Assembly: GCA_031549965.1 (NCBI GenBank)
Contig: JAVBPB010000030.1
Span: forward strand, 1 to 61,422
Length of the DNA: 61,422 bases
Direction of reading: 5' to 3'
From: JAVBPB01 sp031549965
GTDB lineage: Bacteria; Bacillota; Clostridia; Lachnospirales; Lachnospiraceae
Numbering within the stretch: the first letter of the stretch is position 1; each line of letters begins with the position of its first letter. Below, piece after piece: positions 42,855 through 52,676 of this stretch. The position numbers were made by a program, and so were the translations under genes. A model generated the notes under the pieces. It saw only the letters and a list, made by a program, of their open reading frames with translations, was not told where the DNA came from and did not search any database.

Positions 42855-44468
42855 ATGAAAAAATGGTGGCATGACAAAGTAATTTATCAAATTTATCCAA
42901 GAAGTTTTAAAGACACAAATGGTGATGGTATTGGCGATATAAATGGTATCATTGAAAAATTACCATATCTTAATGAGTTAGGCATTGACATAATATGGCT
43001 TTGCCCTGTGTATAAATCACCAAATGATGACAATGGATATGACATCAGTGATTATTACGACATAAACGAAGAATTTGGAACTTTTGAAGATATGGAAAGA
43101 TTAATAGAAGAAGGAAATAAATTTAATATAAAAATTATGATGGATTTAGTAGCTAACCATACATCTGACGAACACAAGTGGTTTGAAAATGCAAAAATGG
43201 GAAGTGATAACGAATACCATGATTTTTATATTTGGAGGGACAAACCAAATGAATTAAATTCAATATTCGGTGGTACGGCATGGGAATATATAGACGAATT
43301 AAAGGCATACTATTTACATATGTTTAGTAAAAAACAAGCTGACTTAAATTGGGAAAATGAGAATGTCAGAAAAGAGATTTACAAACTGGTTAACTTCTGG
43401 CTTGATAAGGGAGTAGCAGGATTTCGTTTAGATGTAATAGATATGATTTCAAAAGATATAGATAATCAAATTACCAGCAACGGGCCAAAACTTCATGATT
43501 ATGTAAGGGAATTAAGTGAAAATACCTTCAATAAATATGATGCAATAACAGTTGGAGAAACATGGAGTGCGGATATAGAACATGGTAAAAAATATAGTAA
43601 TCAAGACGGCAAAGAATTATCAATGGTATTTCAATTTGAACACATTTTATTAGATCAACAAGAGAATAAAGAAAAGTGGGATTTAAAACAGCTTAATCTT
43701 TTAGACCTAAAAAATGTATTTAAAAAATGGCAGCAGGGTCTATATGAAATTGGATGGAACAGTTTGTTTTGGAACAACCATGATTGTCCAAGAGCAGTAT
43801 CAAGATTTGGCAATGACAGCAAAGAATACAGAGTAGTAAGTGCCAAAATGATAGCTACACTTCTATACGGAATGCAGGGAACACCATATATTTTTCAAGG
43901 TGAAGAACTTGGAATGACAAATGTTAAATTTGAAGATATATCAGATTATAAGGATATAGAAACCTTAAACATGTATAACGAAAGAATTTCTAAAGGTTAT
44001 TCCAAAGAAGAGATAATGAAAAGTATATACAAAAAGGGAAGAGATAACTCAAGAACTCCAATGCAATGGAGTAGCGATAAAAATGGTTCATTTACAACAG
44101 GAACTCCTTGGATAAATATAAATCCTAATTATACATACATAAATGCAAATGATTGCTTAGAGGATAAAAATAGTATTTTCTATTATTATAAAAAATTAAT
44201 AAGTTTAAGAAAGGAAAATGACATTTTTATTTATGGAGATTTCACTCCTATACTAGAAGAACATCCATCTGTATTTGCATATCAAAGAAATATTGCAAAA
44301 ACTAAGCTATATGTTTATTGTAATTTCTATGAAAGTGAACAAAATATCAGTTTGGAGAAAGATTTGCTAAAAGGTAATATTTTAATTTCTAATTATCAAG
44401 ACACAAAAATAGAAGAAAACATTACTTTAAGGCCGTATGAATCGTTTATGATTTTGGAAAGTGTATAG
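42855..44468 (+). CDS. GH13 alpha-glucosidase (oligo-1,6-glucosidase/MalL type)
   Basis: 537 residues; GGAGG 6 bp before ATG. The (beta/alpha)8 barrel starts WWHDKVIYQIYPRSFKDTNG. Conserved regions: DLVANHTSDEH (I), GFRLDVIDMI (II, nucleophile Asp near 195), TVGETW (III, acid/base Glu) and FWNNHDCPR (IV). The segment between II and III and the Val after the nucleophile (RLDVI) favour alpha-1,6/alpha-1,4 glucosides from starch or isomaltose. No signal peptide: it acts on imported oligosaccharides. No transporter nearby. Confidence 0.92.
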   Translation: MKKWWHDKVIYQIYPRSFKDTNGDGIGDINGIIEKLPYLNELGIDIIWLCPVYKSPNDDNGYDISDYYDINEEFGTFEDMERLIEEGNKFNIKIMMDLVANHTSDEHKWFENAKMGSDNEYHDFYIWRDKPNELNSIFGGTAWEYIDELKAYYLHMFSKKQADLNWENENVRKEIYKLVNFWLDKGVAGFRLDVIDMISKDIDNQITSNGPKLHDYVRELSENTFNKYDAITVGETWSADIEHGKKYSNQDGKELSMVFQFEHILLDQQENKEKWDLKQLNLLDLKNVFKKWQQGLYEIGWNSLFWNNHDCPRAVSRFGNDSKEYRVVSAKMIATLLYGMQGTPYIFQGEELGMTNVKFEDISDYKDIETLNMYNERISKGYSKEEIMKSIYKKGRDNSRTPMQWSSDKNGSFTTGTPWININPNYTYINANDCLEDKNSIFYYYKKLISLRKENDIFIYGDFTPILEEHPSVFAYQRNIAKTKLYVYCNFYESEQNISLEKDLLKGNILISNYQDTKIEENITLRPYESFMILESV

Positions 44469-44525
44469 TAAATTTGTCCTATTTTTATATAATAAAATAA
44501 TAATTTGAAAAATTCAAAAAATAGT

Positions 44526-44554
44526 TTGACATATTAACATAACCATGTTATAAT
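44526..44554 (+). promoter_or_regulatory. Consensus promoter of the cold-shock gene
   Basis: TTGACA (44526-44531) and TATAAT (44549-44554) with a 17-bp spacer, an exact sigma-A consensus. Confidence 0.85.
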
Positions 44555-44607
44555 TTTAGTAAGTTGCAATGAGCAACCTAATATATTTTATTTTGGAGGA
44601 ATTACAC

Positions 44608-44808
44608 ATGAACAAAGGTACAGTAAAATGGTTTAATAACCAAAAAGGTTTTGGATTTATCTCTGACGAACAAGGAAACGATGTATTCGTACATTACACA
44701 GGCTTAAACATGGATGGTTTCAAATCATTAGAAGAAGGCCAAGCAGTACAATTCGAAGTTGTTAACGGAGCTAAAGGTCCACAAGCTACAAACGTAACAA
44801 AATTATAA
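44608..44808 (+). CDS. Cold-shock-domain protein (CspA family)
   Basis: 66 residues from ATG 44608 (TTGGAGGA 7 bp upstream; the frame extends to 44569 without signals). It carries GTVKWFNNQKGFGFI (RNP1) and DVFVHYTGL (RNP2-like, VFVHY). An OB-fold RNA chaperone. Consensus promoter, about 46-nt leader. Confidence 0.95.
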   Translation: MNKGTVKWFNNQKGFGFISDEQGNDVFVHYTGLNMDGFKSLEEGQAVQFEVVNGAKGPQATNVTKL

Positions 44809-44903
44809 TCAAAGGAAGTTAATCAGTGTGCCTTTTTCTAATATATAAATTTTTATAAATTTTTATACAGAATTAGCTATATTGTTATACTACAGAATTG
44901 ATT

Positions 44904-44931
44904 AAGCCTATCTTTATGGTAGGCTTTTTTG
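44904..44931 (+). terminator. Rho-independent terminator of the cold-shock gene
   Basis: AAGCCTATC and GGTAGGCTT pair around TTTAT, followed by TTTT. It lies only 24 bp before the next gene. Confidence 0.75.
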
Positions 44932-44954
44932 TTATTATTAAAGGAGGTCTATTC

Positions 44955-45236
44955 ATGAGAAAAAGAAAAGTTCCAGATACAGTTTTTTTATTCTACACAA
45001 AAGGAATGTTAATATTTTTTTCCATTGTTTTAATTGCTACTATAATAGGATTTATCACAAATGTTTACATTTTATCATGTCTTGGAATATTTATTTTAGT
45101 TTACGGTAACATGACACTTTTCTTTGGTACAGTGGTAGATAAAAGAGAGGATTATGCTAGGCGAGACGGTAATAATGGGTCTGATATGATTGGACATTAT
45201 GATGGTCCTAAGGATCAGTATCTTGATAGGTTTTAG
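44955..45236 (+). CDS. Small two-helix membrane protein of unknown function
   Basis: 93 residues from ATG 44955 (AAAGGAGG 7 bp upstream). A basic N-terminus (MRKRKVPDTV) precedes two transmembrane helices (about 17-38 and 42-62). The polar C-tail is rich in Asp/Arg (DYARRDGNNGSDMIGHYD). Not recognised. The true start lies after the csp terminator; the frame upstream to 44898 runs through that hairpin and is rejected. Confidence 0.6.
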   Translation: MRKRKVPDTVFLFYTKGMLIFFSIVLIATIIGFITNVYILSCLGIFILVYGNMTLFFGTVVDKREDYARRDGNNGSDMIGHYDGPKDQYLDRF

Positions 45237-45282
45237 ATTTAGTATTGATATGATTATTGGTTAGTTTTAGACGGATGTTATT

Positions 45283-45355
45283 GCATTAGCAAACGGACGC
45301 TCAATGTTTCAACGTAATTACCAGACCATTGAGTGTCCGTTCAAGACCCTAATGC
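45283..45355. repeat. Palindromic intergenic hairpin sharing the AACGGACGCT motif
   Basis: AACGGACGCTCAATG (45292-45306) pairs with CATTGAGTGTCCGTT (45327-45341), and outer GCATTAG (45283) pairs with CTAATGC (45349-45355). It begins like the flanks of B-type elements (GCAAACGGACGCT) but lacks the AAACATTCC/TCCAT loops. Lies between convergent genes; likely bidirectional transcript end. Confidence 0.65.
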
Positions 45356-45372
45356 TTAATTTAATAGCAACC

Positions 45373-46431
45373 TTAAATATTTGAAAACTTAAACACTGTC
45401 ACAAATGAATACTCAGTAGAAGCCTTCAATACTGGAGATGGAAATTCTTTAATATTAATTGCATTAGGGAAGTGCTGTGTTTCAAAACATAAACCTGCTC
45501 TTTGGCAGTATGGCTTTCCTGATTTTGAAATTTCCCTTGGACCTAAGTAGTTACCCGCATATAAGTGCATTCCCGGCATATCAGTATATACTTCCATAAT
45601 TCGACCACTTTTTTCATCTATAAGTTCAGCTACTTTTTCTACATCATCACCTGAAACTTGAAGTACATAATTATGATCATATCCAAAGGCATTTTTTAGT
45701 TGATCGTAGTCGTTTTCAATATCGTCACCAATTCTCTTAAAGGAAGTGAAGTCAAATGGAGTTCCTTTAACGCTTCTTATTTCTCCAGTTGGTATAGATT
45801 CTTTGTCAGAAACAGTAAATTCTACTGAATTAATCATTAGTTTGTGATCAAGAATTGTTCCTGAGTCGTGACCAGAAAGATTAAAGTAGGAATGGTTTGT
45901 TAGGTTTACTACTGTATCTTGATCAGATACACCAAAATACTCTATAACTAATTCGTCTTCATCTGTAAGTGTGTAGGTTACAGAGTAGTCAAAATTTCCA
46001 GGGAAGCCTTGCTCCATATGAGGGCTAAGTCTTGATAATTCAATAGATACGCTACCTTCATCCTCATAGCCTTCAGCATCATACACATGTTTGTTGTATC
46101 CTATATAACCACTATGTAAGTTATTATTGTTATCATTTTTATCTAAGTTGTAAACTACGCCGTTTAGTGTAAATTGTGCACCGCCAATTCTGTTTGAATT
46201 TCTACCAATGGTTGAGCCGAAGCCTACGCCATTTTTAAAGTATTCTTCTAGTGAGCCATATCCTAATACTACGTCATCAAGTTTTCCATTTTTGTCAGGT
46301 ACGTGAAGTTCTACTAGAATGGCACCGTAGTTTGTTATTTTAGCGATCATTCCATTGTCATTGGTTAGAGTGTAGATGTCTACTGGAGTTCCGTCTTCGG
46401 CATTACCGTAAAATTCTTTTTTAATATTCAT
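45373..46431 (-). CDS. galM: Aldose 1-epimerase (galactose mutarotase)
   Basis: 352 residues. Conserved GalM features: TNDNGMIAKITNYGAILVEL, FGSTIGRNSNRIGGAQF, LHSGYIGYNKHV (His), NLTNHSYFNLSGH (catalytic His), PGMHLYAGNYLG and CFETQHFPNAIN (catalytic Glu). Interconverts alpha- and beta-aldoses; cytoplasmic, no signal peptide. Single gene, not in a gal operon. Confidence 0.94.
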   Translation of the reverse strand: MNIKKEFYGNAEDGTPVDIYTLTNDNGMIAKITNYGAILVELHVPDKNGKLDDVVLGYGSLEEYFKNGVGFGSTIGRNSNRIGGAQFTLNGVVYNLDKNDNNNNLHSGYIGYNKHVYDAEGYEDEGSVSIELSRLSPHMEQGFPGNFDYSVTYTLTDEDELVIEYFGVSDQDTVVNLTNHSYFNLSGHDSGTILDHKLMINSVEFTVSDKESIPTGEIRSVKGTPFDFTSFKRIGDDIENDYDQLKNAFGYDHNYVLQVSGDDVEKVAELIDEKSGRIMEVYTDMPGMHLYAGNYLGPREISKSGKPYCQRAGLCFETQHFPNAINIKEFPSPVLKASTEYSFVTVFKFSNI

Positions 46432-46732
46432 GTTGTTGTCTCCTTTTTGTTTTGTGACAATTTTGGGGGGTGAGTATAATATTTGTCAGAATATTCATGT
46501 GATTTGTTTGTATGGTAAGTGTTTACATACAACTTCATATGTATTATCCTAACATATTTTGAAGAAAATTCAAGTGAAATTTATTTAACAGAAGTAAGAA
46601 GTTAGTACTGGTATGAAAAACTTAGAAGAATAGAACTTACAGTATAATTATTGTAGAAAAGCTAGAACAATGATATAATGATTAGAGCAATCTAATAATA
46701 ATTGAGATTAATTTATTAAAGAAAGGATAGAA
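46432..46732. other. Divergent intergenic region galM / clpS
   Basis: 301 bp. It contains the clpS promoter TTGTAG (46651-46656), 17-bp spacer, TATAAT (46674-46679), and the galM ribosome site AGGAGACAAC near 46440 on the minus strand. Nothing else found. Confidence 0.6.
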
Positions 46733-47044
46733 ATGAGTACATTTTTTCAAACTAATACAAACCCTGATAATATTGTTATAAATAAAACTAAAAAGCCAAA
46801 AATGTATAAAGTTTTAATGTTTAATGATGACTTTACTACAATGGAATTTGTTATTGATGCTTTGGTAAATATATTTAATAAAAGCTTTAAAGAGGCAGAA
46901 CGTGTTATGCTTGATGTACATGAGAGAGGTATAGGCACAGCAGGAATATATCCTTATGATATAGCTGTTACAAAGGCAAGTACAGCAATAGATTTAGCAA
47001 AAGAAGAAGGATTTCCATTTAGAATGGAAGTTAAGGAAGAATAG
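46733..47044 (+). CDS. clpS: ATP-dependent Clp protease adaptor ClpS
   Basis: 103 residues; AAAGGAT ribosome site. The core MYKVLMFNDDFTTMEFVIDA has the FNDDxTTMxFV signature including the N-degron pocket residues, and HERGIGTAGIYPYDIAVTKA follows. An extended N-terminus (about 20 residues) enters the ClpA pore. Adjacent to clpA, 55 bp upstream: an N-end-rule pathway. Confidence 0.94.
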   Translation: MSTFFQTNTNPDNIVINKTKKPKMYKVLMFNDDFTTMEFVIDALVNIFNKSFKEAERVMLDVHERGIGTAGIYPYDIAVTKASTAIDLAKEEGFPFRMEVKEE

Positions 47045-47099
47045 AATGATAGATAAAACGATAGAATGATAAAACAATAGAATGATTGAAGGTGTAGAA

Positions 47100-49340
47100 A
47101 TGAATCTTTCACAAGAAGTTAGTAAGGTTGTGACATTGGCATTTGAAATGGCTAAAAATAAGAAGAATGAATATTTAACTCCGGAACATTTATTGTACGT
47201 AATACTTATTAGCAACAATGAGGTGATTACAATAATAAATGATTTGGATGCTGATATTGAAGAACTAAAACTGAATTTAAATGAATATATAGAGAAAAAC
47301 CTTGAGAAAGTTAAGAATAAAGAACCAGTTGAAAGTATTGGATTTAAACAAATATTTTACATGGCAATGCAGATGGTTATGAGTAGCGGAAAAAAGGAAA
47401 TTGGTACAGATCATATTTTAGCTGCAATTTATGAACTTGAAGAAAGCTTTGCGGCTTATTATTTAGAAGATGCAGGAATTTCAAAAAGAGAGCTGTTATA
47501 CCATTTATGTCATATGAATGATTCTGATATGGAAAGTATTAAGGAATTTGAGGATGAATTTGATGGTGATGAAGAAGAATTTAGTGATTCTAAAAATACC
47601 AGTTTAATATTAAAGTATTCACAAGATTTAAATGAATTGGTAGAAGAAGCTAATTATGATCCTTTAATTGGAAGAGAAGATATTTTAGATAAGACTATTC
47701 AAATTCTTTGCAGAAGAACTAAAAATAATCCTATTCATGTGGGAGAATCTGGAGTCGGAAAGACGGCTTTAACTCTTGGACTTGCAAAATTAATAAATGA
47801 AAATAAAGTTCCTAAAAAACTTTTAAATGCTAAAATATATTCACTGGATATTGGGTCTTTGCTGGCTGGAACTAAGTATAGGGGCGATTTTGAAGAAAGA
47901 ATTAAAAAAGTATTAGATGAAGCAAAGAAGCTAGAAAATTCAATTGTATATATTGATGAAATCCACAATATAGTTGGAGCAGGTGCGTTAGGTACAGGGG
48001 CATTAGATGCATCTAATTTGTTAAAGCCATACTTAAATGAAGGAAAGATAAGATTTATTGGTGCTACTACTTATGATGAGTACAAAAAACATTTTGAAAA
48101 AGATAAGGCTTTAGCCAGACGCTTTCAAAAAATAGAGGTAAAGGAAACCTCCATTGATGAAACTATTAATATTTTAGAAAGATTAAAAGGAAGCTTTGAG
48201 GAATTTCATCAGGTTTTATTTACTAAAGAAGCAATAAATGCAGCGGTTAGATTAAGTGATAAATATATGAATGACAGATATTTGCCTGATAAAGCTATTG
48301 ATATAATTGATGAGGCAGGTGCATATATAGCAATTAAAAATGATGAAAGATCTAATGTAATCGATGAAATTGTTATAGAAGAGATTATAGCTAAAACATG
48401 TAATATTCCAAAACAGACAGTACTAAGCGATGAAAAGGATGTTCTTTTGGACTTAGAGGACAAGTTAAAGTCAGCTATTTTTGGACAGAATAAAGCTATT
48501 GATGAAATTGTCAGGGCTATTAAACTTTCAAGAGCAGGTCTTAATGACGATGATAAACCAATTGCATCCATGCTCTTTGTAGGCCCTACAGGTGTTGGTA
48601 AAACTGAAATTGCAAGGACTCTTGCAAAAATAATGGGAATAGAATTAATAAGGTTTGATATGAGCGAATATGTTGAAAAACATGCAGCAGCAAAATTAAT
48701 CGGAGCACCTCCGGGATATGTAGGATATGAGGAGGGAGGACTACTTACTGATGCCATACGTAAAAAGCCACATGCAGTTTTACTTCTTGATGAAATAGAA
48801 AAGGCTCATGTGGATATTATGAATGTACTGCTGCAAGTAATGGATTATGCTTCTTTAACAGATAATCAGGGAAGGAAAGCTGATTTTAGAAATATCATTA
48901 TAATTATGACATCAAATGCAGGAGCAAGAAACATTGGAAAAGTCTTAATCGGATTTAATGAAAGAGAGATAAAAGGTGAAGCTATTACAGATGAAGTTAA
49001 AAAAGTATTTTCTCCCGAATTTAGAAATCGATTAGACAAGATAGTGGTATTTAATCATATTGACGAAAAGATGGCAATTGACATTGTAAAAAAAGAGCTT
49101 TCACTATTTAAGAAAAAGTTAGAAAAGAAAAATGTATTTGTCAAATTTGAAGATGAATTAATAAACTATATTGCCAAGTGTGGAATTTCAAAAGAATTTG
49201 GAGCCAGAGAAATAAAAAGGGTAATAGATTCTAAAATTAAACCTCTGCTTGTAGACAAGATTTTATTTGAAGATTTAAAGAATGGTGGAACATGCAGTAT
49301 TAATGTAAATGATGATAAGATATACCTTACAATTATATAA
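47100..49340 (+). CDS. clpA: ATP-dependent Clp protease ATP-binding subunit ClpA
   Basis: 746 residues from ATG 47100 (GAAGGTG 6 bp upstream; an in-frame ATG at 47082 lacks a site). N-domain 1-150 (LTPEHLLYVIL). AAA1: Walker A GESGVGKT (Ser in place of the common Pro) and Walker B YIDEIHN. AAA2: GPTGVGKTE and LLDEIEKAH. An IGF tripeptide (VLIGFNE) after SNAGA is the ClpP-docking loop, and there is no ClpB middle domain. Pairing with ClpS confirms ClpA rather than ClpC. clpP is not in the window. Confidence 0.94.
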   Translation: MNLSQEVSKVVTLAFEMAKNKKNEYLTPEHLLYVILISNNEVITIINDLDADIEELKLNLNEYIEKNLEKVKNKEPVESIGFKQIFYMAMQMVMSSGKKEIGTDHILAAIYELEESFAAYYLEDAGISKRELLYHLCHMNDSDMESIKEFEDEFDGDEEEFSDSKNTSLILKYSQDLNELVEEANYDPLIGREDILDKTIQILCRRTKNNPIHVGESGVGKTALTLGLAKLINENKVPKKLLNAKIYSLDIGSLLAGTKYRGDFEERIKKVLDEAKKLENSIVYIDEIHNIVGAGALGTGALDASNLLKPYLNEGKIRFIGATTYDEYKKHFEKDKALARRFQKIEVKETSIDETINILERLKGSFEEFHQVLFTKEAINAAVRLSDKYMNDRYLPDKAIDIIDEAGAYIAIKNDERSNVIDEIVIEEIIAKTCNIPKQTVLSDEKDVLLDLEDKLKSAIFGQNKAIDEIVRAIKLSRAGLNDDDKPIASMLFVGPTGVGKTEIARTLAKIMGIELIRFDMSEYVEKHAAAKLIGAPPGYVGYEEGGLLTDAIRKKPHAVLLLDEIEKAHVDIMNVLLQVMDYASLTDNQGRKADFRNIIIIMTSNAGARNIGKVLIGFNEREIKGEAITDEVKKVFSPEFRNRLDKIVVFNHIDEKMAIDIVKKELSLFKKKLEKKNVFVKFEDELINYIAKCGISKEFGAREIKRVIDSKIKPLLVDKILFEDLKNGGTCSINVNDDKIYLTII

Positions 49341-49352
49341 TCAGGAGGCAGT

Positions 49353-50828
49353 ATGAACTATTTTCAAGGTGCAGTTTTTGTACCTCATCCCCCAATTATA
49401 ATTCCAGAGGTTGGTGAGGGAAGAGAAAGGGCGGCTAAGGCAACAATTGATGGTATGCATGAAGTAGCCAAAGCAGTTTCTAAAATAAAGCCAGAAGTAA
49501 TTATATGCATTACCCCACATGGGACAGTATTTGATGATGGAGTGTGTATTATAGATGAACCAACTATTTCTGGTGATTTATCCCAGTTTGGTTTTCAAAA
49601 TCTAACAATAAAAAAAGAAATTAATCAGGAACTAACTCATGAACTTTGCAATCTGCTAGAGGAGGTAGATATTTCTCACATAGCCATGACTAAAAAATTA
49701 TCAAAGAAATTTGGAGTAAATGTTTTTTTAGATCACGGCTGTTTCGTTCCACTATATTATATTGACAAAGAATATACAGATTATAAAATACTTCACATTA
49801 CAATAGGATATACAAGTATTGTAGAGCATTATGAAATTGGAATGGCTATTAGGAAGGCTTTAAATAATTGCCAAAAAAGGGGATTAATATTAGGAAGCGG
49901 AGATCTTTCTCATGCCCTGTCAAATTCCGGCCCATATAAATATAATGAAAATGGTCCTCTATTTGATAAGCTAATAATAAAACATTTAGAAGAAGGCAAT
50001 TTTAATGAGATCCTAAAGCTATCCCCTGATTTAGTAGAAAATGCGGCAACCTGTGCATTCAGACCATTTATAATGATGGCAGGGGCTTTTGATTCATTCG
50101 ACGTAGAAAGCAAGCTATTTAGCTATGAAGGGCCATTTGGTGTTGGATATGCAACAGGGTTAATACGTCCAAAGATAAATTGTGAAAGAAAAAGCCATAT
50201 GGAGGATTACTTAGAATTTATAATGAAAGAACAAGCCCAAAGATTATTAAAGGAAGATAACTATATAAAATTAGCAAGAGAAACAATATATAATTATATA
50301 AAAAATCAATCCAAGTTAAATTTTTCTGAATATAAAAATGAAATTTTAAAAAGCTACACAATCAAACAAAAATTATTTAAAAAAGAAGCAGAAGATTTTA
50401 TAAAAGAAGTGGAAGAAACAAAATCCGGCTGTTTTGTATCCTTACATGCCAATGGACAGTTAAGAGGATGCATAGGAACAATCCTTTCAACTGCTGATAA
50501 TTTAGCCGAAGAAATAATATACAATGCAATTTCAGCTTGTAGCAGAGACAACAGATTTTCCCCAGTAGCTTTAAAGGAATTGCCTTTTATTGAAATAAGT
50601 GTGGACATATTATCAGAGCCAATAAAAATTAACAGCATAGATGAACTAGATGTTAATGAATTTGGAATTATAGTAACTTCTGGCAATAAAAGAGGAGTAC
50701 TACTACCAAAATTAGAACAAATTACAACTGTAGCAAATCAAATAGAAATTGCCAAGAAAAAGGCAGGCATTAAGGATAATGAAACATTTTATATTGAAAA
50801 GTTCAAGGTAGTAAGGCATGAAGTGTAG
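49353..50828 (+). CDS. AmmeMemoRadiSam system fusion: MEMO1-like (B) + AMMECR1 (A) domains
   Basis: 491 residues; AGGAGG before ATG. Residues 1-285 are a MEMO1/class III dioxygenase-like domain (FVPHPPIIIPEVGEGRE, ICITPHGTVF, LDHGCFVPLYYI, GSGDLSHAL), with His/Asp metal-site residues. Residues about 300-491 are AMMECR1 (SGCFVSLHANGQLRGCIGTI, AISACSRDNRFSPV, FIEISVDILS). The two are predicted to work with a radical SAM enzyme; the system's product is unknown. That partner is often adjacent but is not here. Confidence 0.92.
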   Translation: MNYFQGAVFVPHPPIIIPEVGEGRERAAKATIDGMHEVAKAVSKIKPEVIICITPHGTVFDDGVCIIDEPTISGDLSQFGFQNLTIKKEINQELTHELCNLLEEVDISHIAMTKKLSKKFGVNVFLDHGCFVPLYYIDKEYTDYKILHITIGYTSIVEHYEIGMAIRKALNNCQKRGLILGSGDLSHALSNSGPYKYNENGPLFDKLIIKHLEEGNFNEILKLSPDLVENAATCAFRPFIMMAGAFDSFDVESKLFSYEGPFGVGYATGLIRPKINCERKSHMEDYLEFIMKEQAQRLLKEDNYIKLARETIYNYIKNQSKLNFSEYKNEILKSYTIKQKLFKKEAEDFIKEVEETKSGCFVSLHANGQLRGCIGTILSTADNLAEEIIYNAISACSRDNRFSPVALKELPFIEISVDILSEPIKINSIDELDVNEFGIIVTSGNKRGVLLPKLEQITTVANQIEIAKKKAGIKDNETFYIEKFKVVRHEV

Positions 50829-50840
50829 ATAGAGGTGAGC

Positions 50841-52304
50841 ATGAAAAGAGAAAAGTGTACAAAATATATATTTTTTATTGTAACCATCTTTATAGTTTTA
50901 TCAGCAATTATTTACTTAAATGATCAAAGAAATAAAACTACAAAAAATGCATCAAAGATTAAAGAAACAACAGATCTTAGCCCAACAAAATCCAATGATG
51001 AAGACATAGCCATAAAGGAAGACAATTATATAGAGAACAATGATAAAGCAGTCAATTCAAATAAAGAATATTCAGAAGAAGAATACAATTTTTTTGTAAC
51101 ATCAGATATCCATTATTTTTCGCCAAAACTTCATGATGATCAAAATGCATTTAAAAAGTTTAAAGAAACCGGAGATGGAAAAAATATTGACTATATAGAC
51201 GAAATAACAGATGCATTTTTATATGAATCTTCCACACTAATGCCAGATGCAGTAGTTTTAACAGGAGACTTAACTCTAAATGGAGAAAAGCAAAGCCATT
51301 TAGACCTTGCAGAAAAACTAAAGAAATTAGAAGAATCAGGAGTAAATGTATATGTTATTCCAGGCAATCATGACATCAATAATCCTTATGCAAGAAGTTT
51401 TAAAGGTGATAAATCATATATTACTGAATACATTAAGGAAACAGATTTTGACATAATTTATGGGGACTTTGGATATAACGAAGCCATATCAAGAGACAAA
51501 ACATCCCTAAGCTATCTGGTAAAAACATCAGATAATCTATACTTTTTAATGCTAGATACAAATGTTTACTATGATAACATAACTGAAGGAATTAGTAACA
51601 ACAACGGAACAATCAGAGAAGAAACAATAGAATGGGTAAAGCAGTGTGTTGCTGATGTAAAGAAAAATAATGGAAAAATCATTACATTTATGCATCATAA
51701 TCTATTACTTCACAATAAAATGTTCGACTTTGGATTTAGAATTTATTATGCCAATAAAGTATTACAAGAGTTTTTAAACATGGATTTAGATATAGTATTC
51801 TCAGGTCATATCCACATCCAAAACATTGCCAAAGAAAAAGCAAAAAATAAAGAAATACATGAAATTGTAAGCAGTGCATTATCAGTGAATCCAGTGCAGT
51901 ACGGAGTATTTACATATACAGAAAAAGAAAGTAAATATCATACAAAAATCATTGATATGAAAAAATATGCCACTAAAAATCAGTTAAATGATAATAATTT
52001 ATTAAACTTCACACAATACTCCAAAGAATTTTTTGCAAAAAAAAGTGTCTCAAAATTAAAAAATACTATATATAAAGATGACTCCCTTACAGATAAAGAA
52101 AAAGAATCAATAATATCAACCGTGGAAGAAGTTAATCTAAGATACTTTTCCGGAGATGTCTACAAAATAAAAGATAAAATTCTAAATTCACAAACCTATA
52201 ATCTAATCCAAAACAAAGATTTAGATATGATACTAAATTATCTAAATTCTATATTTGACAGTGAATTAATAGATGGAAATAATTTAACTATTACTTATAA
52301 TTAG
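50841..52304 (+). CDS. Membrane-anchored or secreted calcineurin-like metallophosphoesterase
   Basis: 487 residues from ATG 50841 (AGAGGTGAGC just upstream; GTG 50835 overlaps the site). Uncleaved signal/anchor at about 9-28, Ser/Asn/Lys linker to about 75, then the phosphoesterase with TSDIHYF, TGDLTLNG, IPGNHD, MHHNLL and SGHIHIQ, the complete two-metal set. The C-terminal 120 residues are helical and not assigned. It acts outside the membrane; substrate unknown. 12 bp after the MEMO1-AMMECR1 gene, so probably co-transcribed. Confidence 0.88.
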   Translation: MKREKCTKYIFFIVTIFIVLSAIIYLNDQRNKTTKNASKIKETTDLSPTKSNDEDIAIKEDNYIENNDKAVNSNKEYSEEEYNFFVTSDIHYFSPKLHDDQNAFKKFKETGDGKNIDYIDEITDAFLYESSTLMPDAVVLTGDLTLNGEKQSHLDLAEKLKKLEESGVNVYVIPGNHDINNPYARSFKGDKSYITEYIKETDFDIIYGDFGYNEAISRDKTSLSYLVKTSDNLYFLMLDTNVYYDNITEGISNNNGTIREETIEWVKQCVADVKKNNGKIITFMHHNLLLHNKMFDFGFRIYYANKVLQEFLNMDLDIVFSGHIHIQNIAKEKAKNKEIHEIVSSALSVNPVQYGVFTYTEKESKYHTKIIDMKKYATKNQLNDNNLLNFTQYSKEFFAKKSVSKLKNTIYKDDSLTDKEKESIISTVEEVNLRYFSGDVYKIKDKILNSQTYNLIQNKDLDMILNYLNSIFDSELIDGNNLTITYN

Positions 52305-52676
52305 AAATATAATAACATATAAAATTTTGGTTTTACGTTAATTACACACAATAATACGTAAAAGATAAAATACTACAAATTTTACGATAATATATATATT
52401 CAAGCTTAAAAAAGGAGTTCACTGAAAAGTCCTTCCAACGCGGTAAATTAATTTTTTAGATTAATATGAGTGTATATATATCCAATTGTGCAGACCGTCC
52501 GACGAAGCGTTTATGTTTTGTCAAGACTTTGCATAGCAAAGGCTTGTAAAAAACATGCTGAAGGAGGGTAAGGCAAACAATTGAATATATATACACTCAT
52601 ATTCATCTAAAAAATTTACACAACCTAAATAAGTACATTATAATTGACTAATATATACTTGATTTTCAATTGAAGC
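52305..52676. other. Convergent intergenic region filled by repeat A1
   Basis: 372 bp between a plus gene and a minus gene; the A1 element occupies about 52419-52630. The rest is AT-rich with no gene. Confidence 0.6.
52419..52630. repeat. Palindromic element A1
   Basis: Arms 52452-52488 and 52578-52614 pair over 37 bp with two mismatches. Inside are TGCAGACC on the left, GGAGGGTAAGG on the right and an apical hairpin (CAAG/CTTG plus TTTGC/GCAAA, about 52521-52545). AAAAGTCCTT marks the left end, but the matching right end is lost. Same family as 56511-56756 and 61039-61262. Confidence 0.8.

Noticed and set aside
47100..49340. ClpC or ClpB identity for the Clp ATPase
   Set aside because: No middle domain and a clpS gene directly upstream; the IGF loop supports ClpP docking by ClpA.
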